Shown here one piece after another: positions 1 through 9,045 of a DNA stretch of 64,000 nucleotides. The position numbers and the translations under genes are program-made. The DNA is taken from assembly GCF_002873455.1 (NCBI RefSeq), contig NZ_MCUN01000007.1:360665-424664 (forward strand), in the 5' to 3' direction. Each line of letters opens with the position of its first letter. The stretch's first letter is position 1. The notes beneath the pieces are model-generated. The model had not been told where the DNA came from. It saw only the letters and a program-made list of their open reading frames with translations, and made no database searches. Origin of the DNA: Vibrio splendidus. GTDB taxonomy: Bacteria; Pseudomonadota; Gammaproteobacteria; Enterobacterales; Vibrionaceae.

Positions 1-533
1 ATTTCCATAATGCAAACCCAGATTGGAGCATTACGTTACTTCGCTACTTTAACCCAGTAGGCTCTCATCCAAGTGGTGAATTAGGTGAAGACCCGCAAGG
101 TATTCCAAATAATCTAATGCCATTTGTCTCTCAAGTAGCAGTCGGTCGACGTGAATTCCTGTCTGTATTTGGTAGCGATTATCCAACAAAAGATGGGACT
201 GGCGTTCGCGATTACATCCACGTAATGGATCTGTCTGATGGTCACATCGCAGCGCTTGAAAAAGTAGGGCGTAAAGATGGTCTTCATATCTACAACCTTG
301 GTACTGGTAATGGTTCAAGTGTATTAGATATGGTGAAAGCGTTCGAGAAAGCGAGTGGTAAACAAGTCCCTTATAAACTGGTCGATCGCCGCCCTGGTGA
401 TATAGCAGAATGTTGGGCAGATCCAGCTAAAGCTCAGAAAGAACTGGGCTGGAATGCTACGCGTACATTGACTGAAATGACGGAAGATACATGGCGCTGG
501 CAGTCAACGAATCCAAATGGTTTCCCTGGCTGA
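1..533 (+). CDS. galE: UDP-glucose 4-epimerase, C-terminal part (5' end outside window)
   Basis: Interconverts UDP-glucose and UDP-galactose (Leloir pathway and surface-polysaccharide precursors), cytoplasmic. The reading frame is open from base 3, so the gene begins upstream of the window; about 176 C-terminal residues are visible. GalE hallmarks are present in order: [19 protein letters not shown] just after the catalytic segment, [11 protein letters not shown], the G-x-D-Y-x-T-x-DGT-x-VRDYIHV signature and the NLGTGNG motif, ending in the family's WRWQ tail with a short extension. The N-terminal Rossmann GxxGxxG and the catalytic Ser/Tyr/Lys lie outside, so activity cannot be checked here. 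A hairpin terminator follows directly, so this is the last gene of its transcript. Confidence 0.95.
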   Translation, partial: FHNANPDWSITLLRYFNPVGSHPSGELGEDPQGIPNNLMPFVSQVAVGRREFLSVFGSDYPTKDGTGVRDYIHVMDLSDGHIAALEKVGRKDGLHIYNLGTGNGSSVLDMVKAFEKASGKQVPYKLVDRRPGDIAECWADPAKAQKELGWNATRTLTEMTEDTWRWQSTNPNGFPG

Positions 534-565
534 TCTAGTTGTTTCATGAATGATTAATATACAGA

Positions 566-589
566 AAGATGCTTTAGGGCATCTTTTTT
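566..589 (+). terminator. Rho-independent terminator after galE
   Basis: Arms AAGATGC and GCATCTT around a 6-nt loop, followed by a T run, about 35 bp after the galE stop. Confidence 0.75.
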
Positions 590-702
590 GATCTAAATCG
601 AATAAAAAGTGAATTAGTGGTTAAAAAGTATCATTCTGTATCGGTTGTTGTTATCATGCTCGCGAAATATATGTTTAATGTTAATTTTCTTTGGAGTTAA
701 TC

Positions 703-777
703 ATGGAACTAGGCCTAATTATCACTTTCATCATTGCTGCTGCAGTAATGGTTAAGAAAGAGATGGCAGAGAAATAA
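703..777 (+). CDS. 24-residue predicted membrane peptide
   Basis: A short ORF with a well-spaced GGAG ribosome binding site at 693-696 and its own downstream hairpin terminator at 821-846. The peptide starts MELGLIITFIIAAAVM and ends in a charged tail (VKKEMAEK): one hydrophobic segment of about 14 residues followed by a Lys/Glu-rich end, as in single-pass small membrane proteins. I do not recognise it. It sits alone between the galE terminator and the convergent hutA gene, with AT-rich sequence upstream that could hold a promoter. Too short for gene finders, so it may be unannotated in related genomes. The start-SD-stop-terminator arrangement supports a real gene; the function is unknown. 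Confidence 0.5.
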   Translation: MELGLIITFIIAAAVMVKKEMAEK

Positions 778-820
778 TTTCACTTTATCCCTTTTTAATA
801 CAATTTTTAGTGAAATAATA

Positions 821-846
821 AAAGCCAGCATTTAGCTGGCTTTTTA
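821..846 (+). terminator. Hairpin terminator between the small ORF and hutA
   Basis: AAAGCCAGC / GCTGGCTTT arms with a T run on the plus side and a shorter T run on the minus side, so it may serve both the small ORF and hutA. Confidence 0.7.
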
Positions 847-888
847 GTTTCTGCAGTATACGTTTCTGTGGTTCAGCTTTCTAACGAA

Positions 889-3024
889 TTAGAATTCGTA
901 TTTAGCTGTGACTGACCAGTTACGACCAGCTTGCGTGTAATCTTTATCTTCTTGTGAGAATCCACGAACGTCATTCCACGAATAGTACTCTTCATCCGTA
1001 ACGTTGAAAAGACCAGCTCTAAGCGTAAGGTCCTTCATCGGCAAGTAGTATGCAGTTAGGTCAACTACTGTTGCAGAATCAGTCGGTAGAATTTCGTCTT
1101 TTAGACCCGCGCTATTTATATCACTAGACTTCTTGCCAGCTGTATAACTAATGTTAAGTGATGTACCCCATAACGCTGAAGGAGCATCATAGTTGAATCC
1201 AACTACAGCATTCCAAGGGTTCACACTGTTAAGAGGGTTACCTTCACCGTCTTCGCCTTCTGTGTACGTGGCTGCAACACGAGTACTCACACCTTGTACC
1301 GGCATGAAGTTATTCCAAGACAACGTGTTTGAAGCCTCGATACCTTTGATTACTGCTTCATCAATATTTACATTTTTATATACTGTTGGATCCATAGGAG
1401 TGGCTGAACCACTAACAGCTACATTATCAATGAAGTTATCGTAGTCGCTGTAGAAGATAGCGATTTCGCTTGATGAATAATTTGTGTTGTGACGCCAACC
1501 TAGCTCGTATGAAATACTTTCTTCAGCTTCTAAGTCTGGGTTAGGGGCATTAACATAACCGTGAGCAGGATTACCAAATGAATAGTAAAGCTCTTGGAAA
1601 TCAGGAGCTCTGAAGCCTTGGCTGATTTGACCGAAGATCTTATTTTCGTCATTAAGCGTGTAAGTTGTACCTAAGCGTCCAGTTACAGCTGAGTCAGAAT
1701 ATTTTGCATAAGATTCTTCAGGGTTTCGACTTGGGTTTTGGCTTGTATCACCAGGATCTGTTTCAAAGCCGTCAAAACGAACCCCCGGAGTAATCATCCA
1801 ATTTCCGATCGTCATTTCATTTTGTGCAAAGAATCCATACTTTCTTTCTGATGCTGAAGGAATATAGAAGATAACTTGGTCTGCACTGATTGAGTTATAT
1901 TCGTTATTAACGTTTTTAATATCTTTGTCTGAATATGAAGCACCGTAGATAAAGTAATTTTCTACATTACCTGTCATGAAGAACTTATCGAATTGCACAT
2001 CAAGTTGATAGCCTTCATCTTCGTAGATATAGTCCTTTTTCTGAACGTTGCCAGCTGGCGGTAAGAACATACTACCACCCTTAGATGTACGATTAGTTAT
2101 ACCGTTTTCTTCTTTGCTCAGCCAGTCAGCTTGCCAAGTAACGGTGTCGGCAAACGCTAAGTCAGCATCCCAAATATGTTTGATACCAATTTGCTGTTGG
2201 CTAGTCGAATCTTCGCCAGTGTAACCGGTGTAGCTTGAGCTATTTAAATTGGTATCACCTGAGTTCTCGATAAAATTACCTGAGAATTCTAAACGATGTT
2301 GTTCATTGAATTGATATTGAAGCTTAACCAGCAAGTTGTTGTTTTGAGTATCTTGTTCATCAGGTGTACCGAAGTTTTCAGTTTGCTCACCATCCCTGCG
2401 AGTATAAGCAACTAGCGTTTCAAGATCGCCAATACGATTCGCTAAGGCAACGGATTCGCTAAATGTGTTATCAGATGAAGAGTAGTTGAATTTCGCGTGC
2501 CCCCCGAAATCTTTGCCTTTTAAAAAGTCACTTGGGTCTTTTGTTTCAAATGCAGCAATACCGCCAATAGCGTCTGACCCGTAAAGAGAAGAAGCTGCAC
2601 CTTTAACTATCTCAACAGACTTCAACATATCTGTATCAACATCAACACGCGAAGAGTTGATGAAGTTATATGACTGAGTACCACTAGGAGTAAATTGGCT
2701 AGTTTGTGAGACTCCATCAACGATAACCTTTACTCGGTTACCTTCCATACCACGAATATTAATACCTTGAATCCCCTGACGAGAATTCGTAGTGACCGTG
2801 ACACCTGGTGTGTACTTAAATAAATCGTTTACATCCGTTACCATGTTTTTTTCGATATCTTTATCGTTAATCACAGTTACCGATGCAGCAACATCCTCAA
2901 GTTGTTGATTAGTACGAGTCGAAGATACAACAACCTCGTCAAATAGGGCATAATCGTCAGCAAAGGCTGAGGTTGATGAAAGCGCTAAAACGATTGAAGC
3001 AGAGAGTAGGGATTGCTTATACAT
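889..3024 (-). CDS. hutA: TonB-dependent heme/hemoglobin outer-membrane receptor
   Basis: Outer-membrane gated barrel of 711 residues that brings heme or hemoglobin iron to the periplasm using TonB energy. Visible: signal peptide ending SAFA, a TonB box-like DEVVVSSTR near residue 29, a plug domain (VTVINDKDIEK, GINIRGMEG, VEIVKGAASSLYGSDAIGG), and a beta barrel ending in an aromatic residue (KYEF). The heme-receptor FRAP box (GFRAPDFQELYY) and the NPDL box (NAPNPDLEAEES) are both present; these separate heme receptors from siderophore receptors. Length is near that of V. cholerae HutA. It is divergent from a LysR gene, with a Fur-box-like sequence in the shared intergenic region, which fits iron repression. 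A different heme-receptor paralogue cannot be excluded. Confidence 0.88.
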   Translation of the reverse strand: MYKQSLLSASIVLALSSTSAFADDYALFDEVVVSSTRTNQQLEDVAASVTVINDKDIEKNMVTDVNDLFKYTPGVTVTTNSRQGIQGINIRGMEGNRVKVIVDGVSQTSQFTPSGTQSYNFINSSRVDVDTDMLKSVEIVKGAASSLYGSDAIGGIAAFETKDPSDFLKGKDFGGHAKFNYSSSDNTFSESVALANRIGDLETLVAYTRRDGEQTENFGTPDEQDTQNNNLLVKLQYQFNEQHRLEFSGNFIENSGDTNLNSSSYTGYTGEDSTSQQQIGIKHIWDADLAFADTVTWQADWLSKEENGITNRTSKGGSMFLPPAGNVQKKDYIYEDEGYQLDVQFDKFFMTGNVENYFIYGASYSDKDIKNVNNEYNSISADQVIFYIPSASERKYGFFAQNEMTIGNWMITPGVRFDGFETDPGDTSQNPSRNPEESYAKYSDSAVTGRLGTTYTLNDENKIFGQISQGFRAPDFQELYYSFGNPAHGYVNAPNPDLEAEESISYELGWRHNTNYSSSEIAIFYSDYDNFIDNVAVSGSATPMDPTVYKNVNIDEAVIKGIEASNTLSWNNFMPVQGVSTRVAATYTEGEDGEGNPLNSVNPWNAVVGFNYDAPSALWGTSLNISYTAGKKSSDINSAGLKDEILPTDSATVVDLTAYYLPMKDLTLRAGLFNVTDEEYYSWNDVRGFSQEDKDYTQAGRNWSVTAKYEF

Positions 3025-3083
3025 CTGATAGTTACCTTAGTTCCATAGTATTATCTTGATTTGCGAAAGATAATATTGGATCT

Positions 3084-3110
3084 AAATGATAATTACTATT
3101 ATTTGCATTT
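3084..3110 (-). promoter_or_regulatory. Candidate Fur box upstream of hutA
   Basis: AT-rich imperfect palindrome holding AATGATAATTACTATTATT, resembling the GATAAT-repeat Fur consensus, about 60-85 bp before the hutA start. Iron regulation of hutA is known in Vibrio; the exact site here is inferred. Confidence 0.55.
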
Positions 3111-3248
3111 AAATAATTTTCAATTTTATCAACTAATTCATAATTAATATTCTTAAACAGCTGTATTAAAAAGACTTTTACAGTTCCATTCATAGCCTGA
3201 ATGCTTCTGTTTTTGTGATTAAAGTCTCATTTATAAAGTAGGAAAGCT

Positions 3249-4136
3249 ATGCATAGTCCAATAACACTTGAAGCATTACACATATTAGATGCCATTGATC
3301 GTCGTGGAAGTTTCGCAGCTGCAGCGAATGAAATGGACCGAGCACCTTCTTCATTGAGTTATCAAATCCAGAAGTTAGAACAAGATTTGGATATCATGAT
3401 TTTTGATCGCTCTGGCCACCGCGCTAATTTCACGGAAGCGGGGCAGTTAATATTAGAGCAAGGCAGGATCATTCTTGGTGCCACCGAACAACTCGTGAAC
3501 GACGCGAGTATTCTTGCCAATGGTTGGGAGCTGGATTTAACTATTGCCTTTGATGGCATTATTCCAATTGCTAATTTCTTCTCGTTGGTCGACGAACTCG
3601 GGAAAATCAGCAAAACACGTGTTCGTTTACAAGAAGAGATCTTAGCGGGTTGCTGGGAATCCCTCACGGATGGCCGTGCGGATTTGCTTGTTTGCCCCAA
3701 GCTCGACACGATTCCAAACGATATGAAAAGTGACGTGATTGGTAAAATGGAAATGGTATGGGTCGCGGCATCAAACCACTACGTTCATAAACGTTCTGGC
3801 GAGTTCGATCAAAAGGCAAGGGAAAGTTACAGGGTTATTGCAATTGCGGATACTGCACGTGAACAACCAGCTTTAAGTCGCAACATTCTAGAGAAACAAC
3901 CTCGTTTAACCGTGACAAGCTTCTTTGCAAAGGTAGAGGCTCTAACAACTGGATTAGGGATTGGCACCTTGCCGAGTAGTATTGCCAAACCGCTGATTGA
4001 ATCTGGCGTTCTACAGCAGATTTCGGGTACAGAACCACAGCCGATCGATATTGTCATGGCTTGGCGACGCAACAAAATGGGCGACGCCAAGTCTTGGTGT
4101 ATCCAACATCTTAAAAAGACATGGGCGTTAAAATAA
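3249..4136 (+). CDS. LysR-family transcriptional regulator
   Basis: 295 residues: N-terminal winged HTH (residues about 5-65, LEALHILDAIDRRGSFAAAA then SSLSYQIQKLEQDL) and a C-terminal LysR effector domain. It has a good AGGA ribosome binding site. It is divergent from hutA and convergent with pat, overlapping the pat 3' end by 9 bp. LysR proteins often control a divergent neighbour, so hutA or its own promoter is a possible target, but Fur control of hutA makes this uncertain. The effector is not predictable; the sequence resembles the YhaJ-like branch of LysR proteins (weak impression). Confidence 0.85.
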   Translation: MHSPITLEALHILDAIDRRGSFAAAANEMDRAPSSLSYQIQKLEQDLDIMIFDRSGHRANFTEAGQLILEQGRIILGATEQLVNDASILANGWELDLTIAFDGIIPIANFFSLVDELGKISKTRVRLQEEILAGCWESLTDGRADLLVCPKLDTIPNDMKSDVIGKMEMVWVAASNHYVHKRSGEFDQKARESYRVIAIADTAREQPALSRNILEKQPRLTVTSFFAKVEALTTGLGIGTLPSSIAKPLIESGVLQQISGTEPQPIDIVMAWRRNKMGDAKSWCIQHLKKTWALK

Positions 4137-6809
4137 CGGTAACACCATATCTGCAGTACCATCTTCAAAACTGATGTCTAGCTCAAAACCAAGCTTTTGA
4201 GCTAGTGTTAGCATCCCTCTATTCGTTGGCATCGTCATGCCCGACATCTGTTTAGTCTGTTTTGTACGGCAATAGTCAATAATCTTAGTCATCAAAATAC
4301 GACCTAATCCGACGCCTTTTAGATCGGAACGCATCAGAATCGCGAACTCTGCATCGGTGTTCTCTGGGTTAATCAGTGCTCTCGATACACCAATAATCGC
4401 AGGCACGCCTTGTTCCTTACGGACAACCACAAATGCGATTTCTCTATCAAAATCAATCTGAGTAAAATTAGCCAACGCCTCATGATTGAATTCACCAACA
4501 TCACTAAAGAAACGCTTATAGAGATCCTCTTTGGATACTCGATTAATAAAATCCGCATGAAGCGGTTCATCTTCAGGAAGAATAGGGCGTAACAACACTT
4601 CGGTGCCGTCCTTGAGTATAATATTCTCTTCAAGCTCGACTGGGTATGGGCGAATCGCAAGACGTTCTTGAGGATCGCCTTCGTACGCTTTCAATATGAT
4701 ATCGGCATCCAAGATCGTGAACTTGTCGCCATTGGCCAGTACGGGATGAATATCCAAGTCATGTATTTCAGGGCAATTCACTACCATTTGCGATATACGA
4801 ACTAGCAATTCAGAGAGCCCTTCAATATCGATCGGGTTAGGCAGTTTTTGCAGGCGAATCTTGCCACTCTTTATCGCCCTAATGATCAAGTAACGCGCCA
4901 GTGTCATATTCAATGGTGGGAAAGCAGCAGCGGCATCAATTGACTCATCCCACTCAGAGCCTCCTTGACCAAGCAAAATGATAGGGCCAAAGGTTTCGTC
5001 TGTAGTGACTTTCACTCGTAGCTCTTGGCCGCCTGCAAGCTTAGCCATACCTTGAATCAACAAGCCATGGATGTGAGCGGTGGGGAACGACAATTGAGAG
5101 CGATCGAGAATCGCCTGAGCGGCATTCGCGACTTCACTACTGTTTCGTAAATTGAGCATCACACCTTGAACGTCTGACTTATGCGCAATATCTGGCGAGC
5201 GGAGTTTTACGGCAACCGGATAACCAATCGTTTCGGCAATATGTACTGCTTCGCTTGGGTCGGAAGCAATCCAAGTTGGCAATACTTCAAGGTTGAAGTG
5301 CTTGAAAAACTGACTGTTTTGATGAGTATCAAGGCTAACTGTATCTTTATCCAGTAGTTGGCGTTCTATCCAATTTTTGGCATCTGCCAAGTCTTCAATG
5401 TGCACTTTTTCTGCCGTGGTCGGCGTTTCCATTAACTGACGTTGGTTGCGTCTGTACTCGACCAAGTGCATGAATGCGACCACTGAACTTTCAGGCGTTC
5501 GATAGGTCGGGAATCCCGCTTCCGTAAACAGCTTTCTCGCTGGCCTTGCTGTTAGCTCACCAGACCAATTCGTTAAGATATTAAAGCGCTTGTGGCGAGG
5601 ATGCTTTTTAATCGCTTCAATAATTCGCTCTGCTGTTTTGGCTGAATGTGCGACCGCAGAGGGGCTGTGCATGATAAGAATGGCATCCGCTTCATCGCCA
5701 TCGAGCAAGATGTTTATGGTGTCGATATAGCGTTGATCGCCAGCATCGCCAACAATATCGATAGGGTTGTTCTTAGACCAACTCGATGGCAAAACCTTAC
5801 TGAGTTTATCGAGCGTATCTTCAGATAATTCTGCGAGCTTACCACCGCGGTCAAATAGGGTGTCCACGGCCATAATTGCAGGACCACCACCATTGGTCAC
5901 AATAGCAAGACGCTCGCCACGCAAGGGCACTGAGTGAGTCAGTGTTTCTACCGCAGCAAACAGTTCATGTAAGTTCTTAACTCGCAACATACCACTACGT
6001 CGGATCGCTGAATCATAGATAATGTCTAAGGTATCAGCACCACCGGTATGTGCCATTGCTGCCGCTCGACCTTTGGCGGTTCGTCCGCCTTTCAACACCA
6101 GAATACGTCGGTTGCGTGACGCTGCACGCGCCGCAGAGATAAAGCGCCTCGCGTCAGTAATACTATCGACATAAAGCAAAATCGCTTCGGTGTGAGAATC
6201 GGTACTCAAATAATCCAAGAGTTCCGAGAATTCAATGTCACTGCCATTGCCTATCGAGATAAACGCTGAGAAGCCAATCTCTTTGTCGTTCGCCCAATCG
6301 AGAATCGTGGTACACACTGCAGCAGATTGAGAAACAAAGGCGATTTTACCTGGCAGCGCAGTTACCGGAGAGAAAGAGGCATTTAAATTTAACCAAGGGA
6401 CAATAATCCCCAAGCTATTGGATCCAAGCACCCGAATGTTGTGTTTTTTAGCAATCGCTAGGCATCGTGCATCATAAGTTTCGCTATTATTGCTTTGTTG
6501 CTGCATGTCGGAAGAGAGCACAATGACAGAGGCTATGCCTTTCTCGGCTAGCTCTTCAAAAATGGCTACATTACGGGTCGCATTGGTACATAGAATCGCA
6601 AGGTCAGGCACGATAGGCAGCGACAAAATATTCTTGTATGAGAGTACGCCTGCCACCGAGTCATATTTTGGCGTAACAGGCATCACCGCACCTTTAAAAT
6701 CCCCGTGCAACAAATTGTTCATGACGATATATCCCGCACGCGTTTCTCGTTGAGAAGCACCAACAACAGCGATTGAACGGGGTTTAAGGAGGGGATCAAG
6801 ATGATTCAT
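4128..6809 (-). CDS. pat: Bifunctional acyl-CoA synthetase-like/GNAT protein lysine acetyltransferase
   Basis: About 893 residues in the YfiQ/PatZ/Pat architecture: CoA-binding Rossmann domain (RSIAVVGASQRETRAG near residue 12), succinyl-CoA-ligase-like domains, an ATP-grasp segment (GYPVAVKLRSPDIAHKSDV) and a C-terminal GNAT domain (GVGLGRILMTKIIDYC). Family members acetylate lysines of metabolic enzymes such as acetyl-CoA synthetase, using acetyl-CoA; the NDP-forming synthetase half is normally inactive and regulatory. I chose the ATG two codons inside the longest ORF (first ATG at 6815) because AGGA is then 8 nt upstream. A CRP-like site lies about 110 bp upstream, matching the known cAMP-CRP activation of the E. 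coli gene. The 3' end overlaps the convergent LysR gene. Confidence 0.88.
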   Translation of the reverse strand: MNHLDPLLKPRSIAVVGASQRETRAGYIVMNNLLHGDFKGAVMPVTPKYDSVAGVLSYKNILSLPIVPDLAILCTNATRNVAIFEELAEKGIASVIVLSSDMQQQSNNSETYDARCLAIAKKHNIRVLGSNSLGIIVPWLNLNASFSPVTALPGKIAFVSQSAAVCTTILDWANDKEIGFSAFISIGNGSDIEFSELLDYLSTDSHTEAILLYVDSITDARRFISAARAASRNRRILVLKGGRTAKGRAAAMAHTGGADTLDIIYDSAIRRSGMLRVKNLHELFAAVETLTHSVPLRGERLAIVTNGGGPAIMAVDTLFDRGGKLAELSEDTLDKLSKVLPSSWSKNNPIDIVGDAGDQRYIDTINILLDGDEADAILIMHSPSAVAHSAKTAERIIEAIKKHPRHKRFNILTNWSGELTARPARKLFTEAGFPTYRTPESSVVAFMHLVEYRRNQRQLMETPTTAEKVHIEDLADAKNWIERQLLDKDTVSLDTHQNSQFFKHFNLEVLPTWIASDPSEAVHIAETIGYPVAVKLRSPDIAHKSDVQGVMLNLRNSSEVANAAQAILDRSQLSFPTAHIHGLLIQGMAKLAGGQELRVKVTTDETFGPIILLGQGGSEWDESIDAAAAFPPLNMTLARYLIIRAIKSGKIRLQKLPNPIDIEGLSELLVRISQMVVNCPEIHDLDIHPVLANGDKFTILDADIILKAYEGDPQERLAIRPYPVELEENIILKDGTEVLLRPILPEDEPLHADFINRVSKEDLYKRFFSDVGEFNHEALANFTQIDFDREIAFVVVRKEQGVPAIIGVSRALINPENTDAEFAILMRSDLKGVGLGRILMTKIIDYCRTKQTKQMSGMTMPTNRGMLTLAQKLGFELDISFEDGTADMVLPLF

Positions 6810-6916
6810 AGACATATCCTAGCAATGCACGTAAGTTCATCGTAACTTACTTTTCACTCACGGGTTGATGGCAAATTCACCGAATTAAGATGAATAAGCA
6901 GACACTGCATAAAGTT

Positions 6917-6932
6917 TGTGAAATAGGTCACC
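6917..6932 (-). promoter_or_regulatory. Candidate CRP site in the pat/SPOR divergent promoter
   Basis: TGTGA-AATAGG-TCACC, close to the CRP consensus TGTGA-N6-TCACA. On the minus strand a -10-like TATTCA (6891-6896) is centred 31 bp downstream, close to class II activator geometry for pat. On the plus strand a TATAAT at 6944-6949 could serve the SPOR gene. Confidence 0.55.
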
Positions 6933-7025
6933 CACTAATGGTGTATAATCTCAAAGTTAACTTGATTCTAAACCGTCGTATCGGCATGATTTATAGTAAT
7001 TATTATTAAGGATATAGAGCTTTCC

Positions 7026-7589
7026 ATGAAAAAATTTGCAATTGTGACTTTGCCACTGCTCTTGGCTGCATGTGTATCTGACGACTACGTTACAAATGTA
7101 ACTTCAGATAGTTATCAAGAAGAGTACAAAACGGCAAAAGTTGAAGCTCCAGTTGTATCTCAATCTGAGCAGACAGGCGTTGTTGAAGAAAACGTTGTCA
7201 ACGTGATCAGAACTGAACCTGTTGAGCAGAAAGTCACTCAAACGACTAAAGCTAAGCCCGTTGCAGTAGTGACAGGCCCAACGAAGAAACAACAAGATAT
7301 GAACCAGCGCTTTGGTTACACGGTTCAAGTTGTTGCTGTTGGCAGCCAGAGTAAAGTCGATTCTTTCGTGAAAATGCTACCTACGACTTCTCAACCAGTT
7401 TGGGAAAACTACAAAATGGTTAACGGCACTAAGTGGTTCACAGTACTTTACGGTGATTACGCAACACGCTTAGAAGCTAAAAAGGCAATCTCAACGCTGC
7501 CAACCACTTTCCAAAACTTGAAGCCGTTTGTTAAGAGCATTGATGACATCAAGAACTCTGAATACCCAACACTTAACAAGTTGAACTAA
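7026..7589 (+). CDS. SPOR-domain lipoprotein
   Basis: 187 residues. The N-terminus is a lipoprotein signal with lipobox LLAAC (Cys16), then a low-complexity linker rich in Val, Glu and Thr, then a C-terminal SPOR-like domain from about residue 97 (RFGYTVQVVAVGSQSKVDSFVKMLP ... WFTVLYGDYATRLEAKKA). SPOR domains bind denuded glycan strands at the division septum, so a periplasmic, envelope-anchored role in septal peptidoglycan is likely. Residues after the Cys are VSDD; Asp is not at +2, so outer-membrane sorting is expected. It is monocistronic with its own terminator and is divergent from pat. The next gene, ddl, also acts on peptidoglycan, but a terminator separates them. Confidence 0.8.
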   Translation: MKKFAIVTLPLLLAACVSDDYVTNVTSDSYQEEYKTAKVEAPVVSQSEQTGVVEENVVNVIRTEPVEQKVTQTTKAKPVAVVTGPTKKQQDMNQRFGYTVQVVAVGSQSKVDSFVKMLPTTSQPVWENYKMVNGTKWFTVLYGDYATRLEAKKAISTLPTTFQNLKPFVKSIDDIKNSEYPTLNKLN

Positions 7590-7600
7590 GTTTTAATTCA

Positions 7601-7632
7601 GAAAGAGGGAGCAAATGCTCCTTCTTTTGTTT
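7601..7632 (+). terminator. Rho-independent terminator after SPOR gene
   Basis: Long stem GAAAGAGGGAGCA / TGCTCCTTCTTTTG ending in T-rich sequence. Confidence 0.75.
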
Positions 7633-7768
7633 TAAGACCAGCAGTTTTGTTTAATAGTTAATCGCTCGATCTTTCGAACACAATTTTAACGTTCAAAACA
7701 CTGTACCTATTTCGACTTTTGTTTATCATTGAAGTCAGTATTCCTAGTTTCAAGGACCGAATTTACCC

Positions 7769-8764
7769 ATGAACACCATTAACATCCTTCTACTTTGCGG
7801 CGGTGGATCTTCAGAACATGAAGTATCTTTAGTTTCAGCCAATTACCTTTTTGAACAACTGAATAGCGTTGCAGATTTTAACGTTGTCAGAGTTGAAATT
7901 AAAAACGAAGGCTGGTGTCTTGATTCAGGTGAATTGGTTTATCTTGATATCAACAATCAAACCTTACGTGGTGACAACCTAGAGTCTAAAGTCGATTTCA
8001 TTGTGCCTTGTATTCACGGCTTCCCGGGTGAAACAGGTGACATTCAATCATTGTTTGAAATGGCTAAGATTCCGTACTTAGGTTGTGGTTCTGAAGCGAG
8101 CAACAACAGCTTTAACAAAATCACTTCAAAGCTTTGGTACGACGCACTTGGCATCCCAAACACGCCGTATCTGTTTTTATCAGACAACAACGACCAAGCG
8201 CATTCGCAAGCGACTCAAGCTTTTGAAAATTGGGGCAAAGTGTTCGTGAAGGCGGCTCGTCAAGGTTCTTCTGTAGGTTGTTACCAAGTTAACCAAGTGG
8301 AAGACTTAAGCGAAGCGATCAATAAGGCGTTTACCTTTTCAGATCAAGTACTGGTTGAGAAATCAGTTGTGCCTAGAGAGCTCGAAGTTGCCGCTTATGA
8401 AATCGATGGTGAGCTACACATCAGCAAACCGGGCGAGGTGATTGCACCTAATGGCGCATTTTACTCTTACGAAGAGAAATACAGCTCAGACAGCCACTCA
8501 ATTACCGAAGTTGAAGCAAATAACTTAACAGACGAACAACTAGAGTTAATTGCAGACAGTGCTCGTAAAGTATTCACCCAAATGAAGCTACGTCACTTAT
8601 CTCGTATCGATTTCTTCTTAACGCAAGACAACGAGATCTACTTGAATGAAGTAAACACCTTCCCAGGTATGACACCAATTTCCATGTTCCCTAAAATGGT
8701 TGAACATGATGGCCACAAATTCAGCCAGTTTCTAGAGAACTGTGTGAGAACGAGCATTTCTTAG
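7769..8764 (+). CDS. ddl: D-alanine--D-alanine ligase
   Basis: Joins two D-alanines with ATP for the peptidoglycan pentapeptide, cytoplasmic. 331 residues, normal for the family. Visible motifs: LLCGGGSSEHEVSLVS at the N-terminus (first D-Ala site), PCIHGFPGETGDIQ, ATP-grasp segments (VFVKAARQGSSVG and KSVVPRELEVA), and the C-terminal LNEVNTFPGMTPISMFPKM with the Mg-binding Glu and Asn. AAGGA lies 11 nt before the ATG. It stands alone, outside any dcw/mur cluster, so it corresponds to the unlinked Ddl that vibrios carry on chromosome II. A strong terminator follows. Confidence 0.95.
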   Translation: MNTINILLLCGGGSSEHEVSLVSANYLFEQLNSVADFNVVRVEIKNEGWCLDSGELVYLDINNQTLRGDNLESKVDFIVPCIHGFPGETGDIQSLFEMAKIPYLGCGSEASNNSFNKITSKLWYDALGIPNTPYLFLSDNNDQAHSQATQAFENWGKVFVKAARQGSSVGCYQVNQVEDLSEAINKAFTFSDQVLVEKSVVPRELEVAAYEIDGELHISKPGEVIAPNGAFYSYEEKYSSDSHSITEVEANNLTDEQLELIADSARKVFTQMKLRHLSRIDFFLTQDNEIYLNEVNTFPGMTPISMFPKMVEHDGHKFSQFLENCVRTSIS

Positions 8765-8810
8765 TTGTTCCAAAATATCTTAGCGAGTCTTACACCACTG
8801 GCTAAATAAA

Positions 8811-8850
8811 AAATAGCGCCTTGAGCTTACTCGCCAAGGCGCTATTTTTT
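8811..8850 (+). terminator. Strong terminator after ddl
   Basis: 13-bp perfect arms AAATAGCGCCTTG / CAAGGCGCTATTT around an 11-nt loop, then TTT. Confidence 0.9.
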
Positions 8851-8967
8851 CAAGATTCCGAGTTTTTTTAGAGTCAGATCTTTTTGTTTTAAGAGTCTGC
8901 CGTCTATTGCTCACGCCGTTTTTTAACTAGCTGTCTATTAAAAGCTAACTATTCAAAAAGAGGCCAT

Positions 8968-9045
8968 CAGCTTACAGCCAAGGTACCATTGGTTTAATGC
9001 CAACATGTAGTCAGCTTATTGCCAAGGCACTAGTGCTTTAAACTT
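8968..9045 (-). repeat. Imperfect direct repeat duplicating the recombinase 3' end
   Basis: Two similar segments about 44 bp apart: 9012-9045 is the 3' end of the recombinase-like gene (coding KFKALVPWQ-stop) and 8968-9001 reads, on the same strand, GIKPMVPWL-stop. The shared CAGCTTA...GCCAAGG...TTTAA pattern suggests a duplicated or recombined gene tail. Confidence 0.5.

Noticed and set aside
1..533. Treating galE as part of a surface polysaccharide locus
   Set aside because: No other sugar-nucleotide or transferase gene follows; a terminator ends the transcript right after galE.
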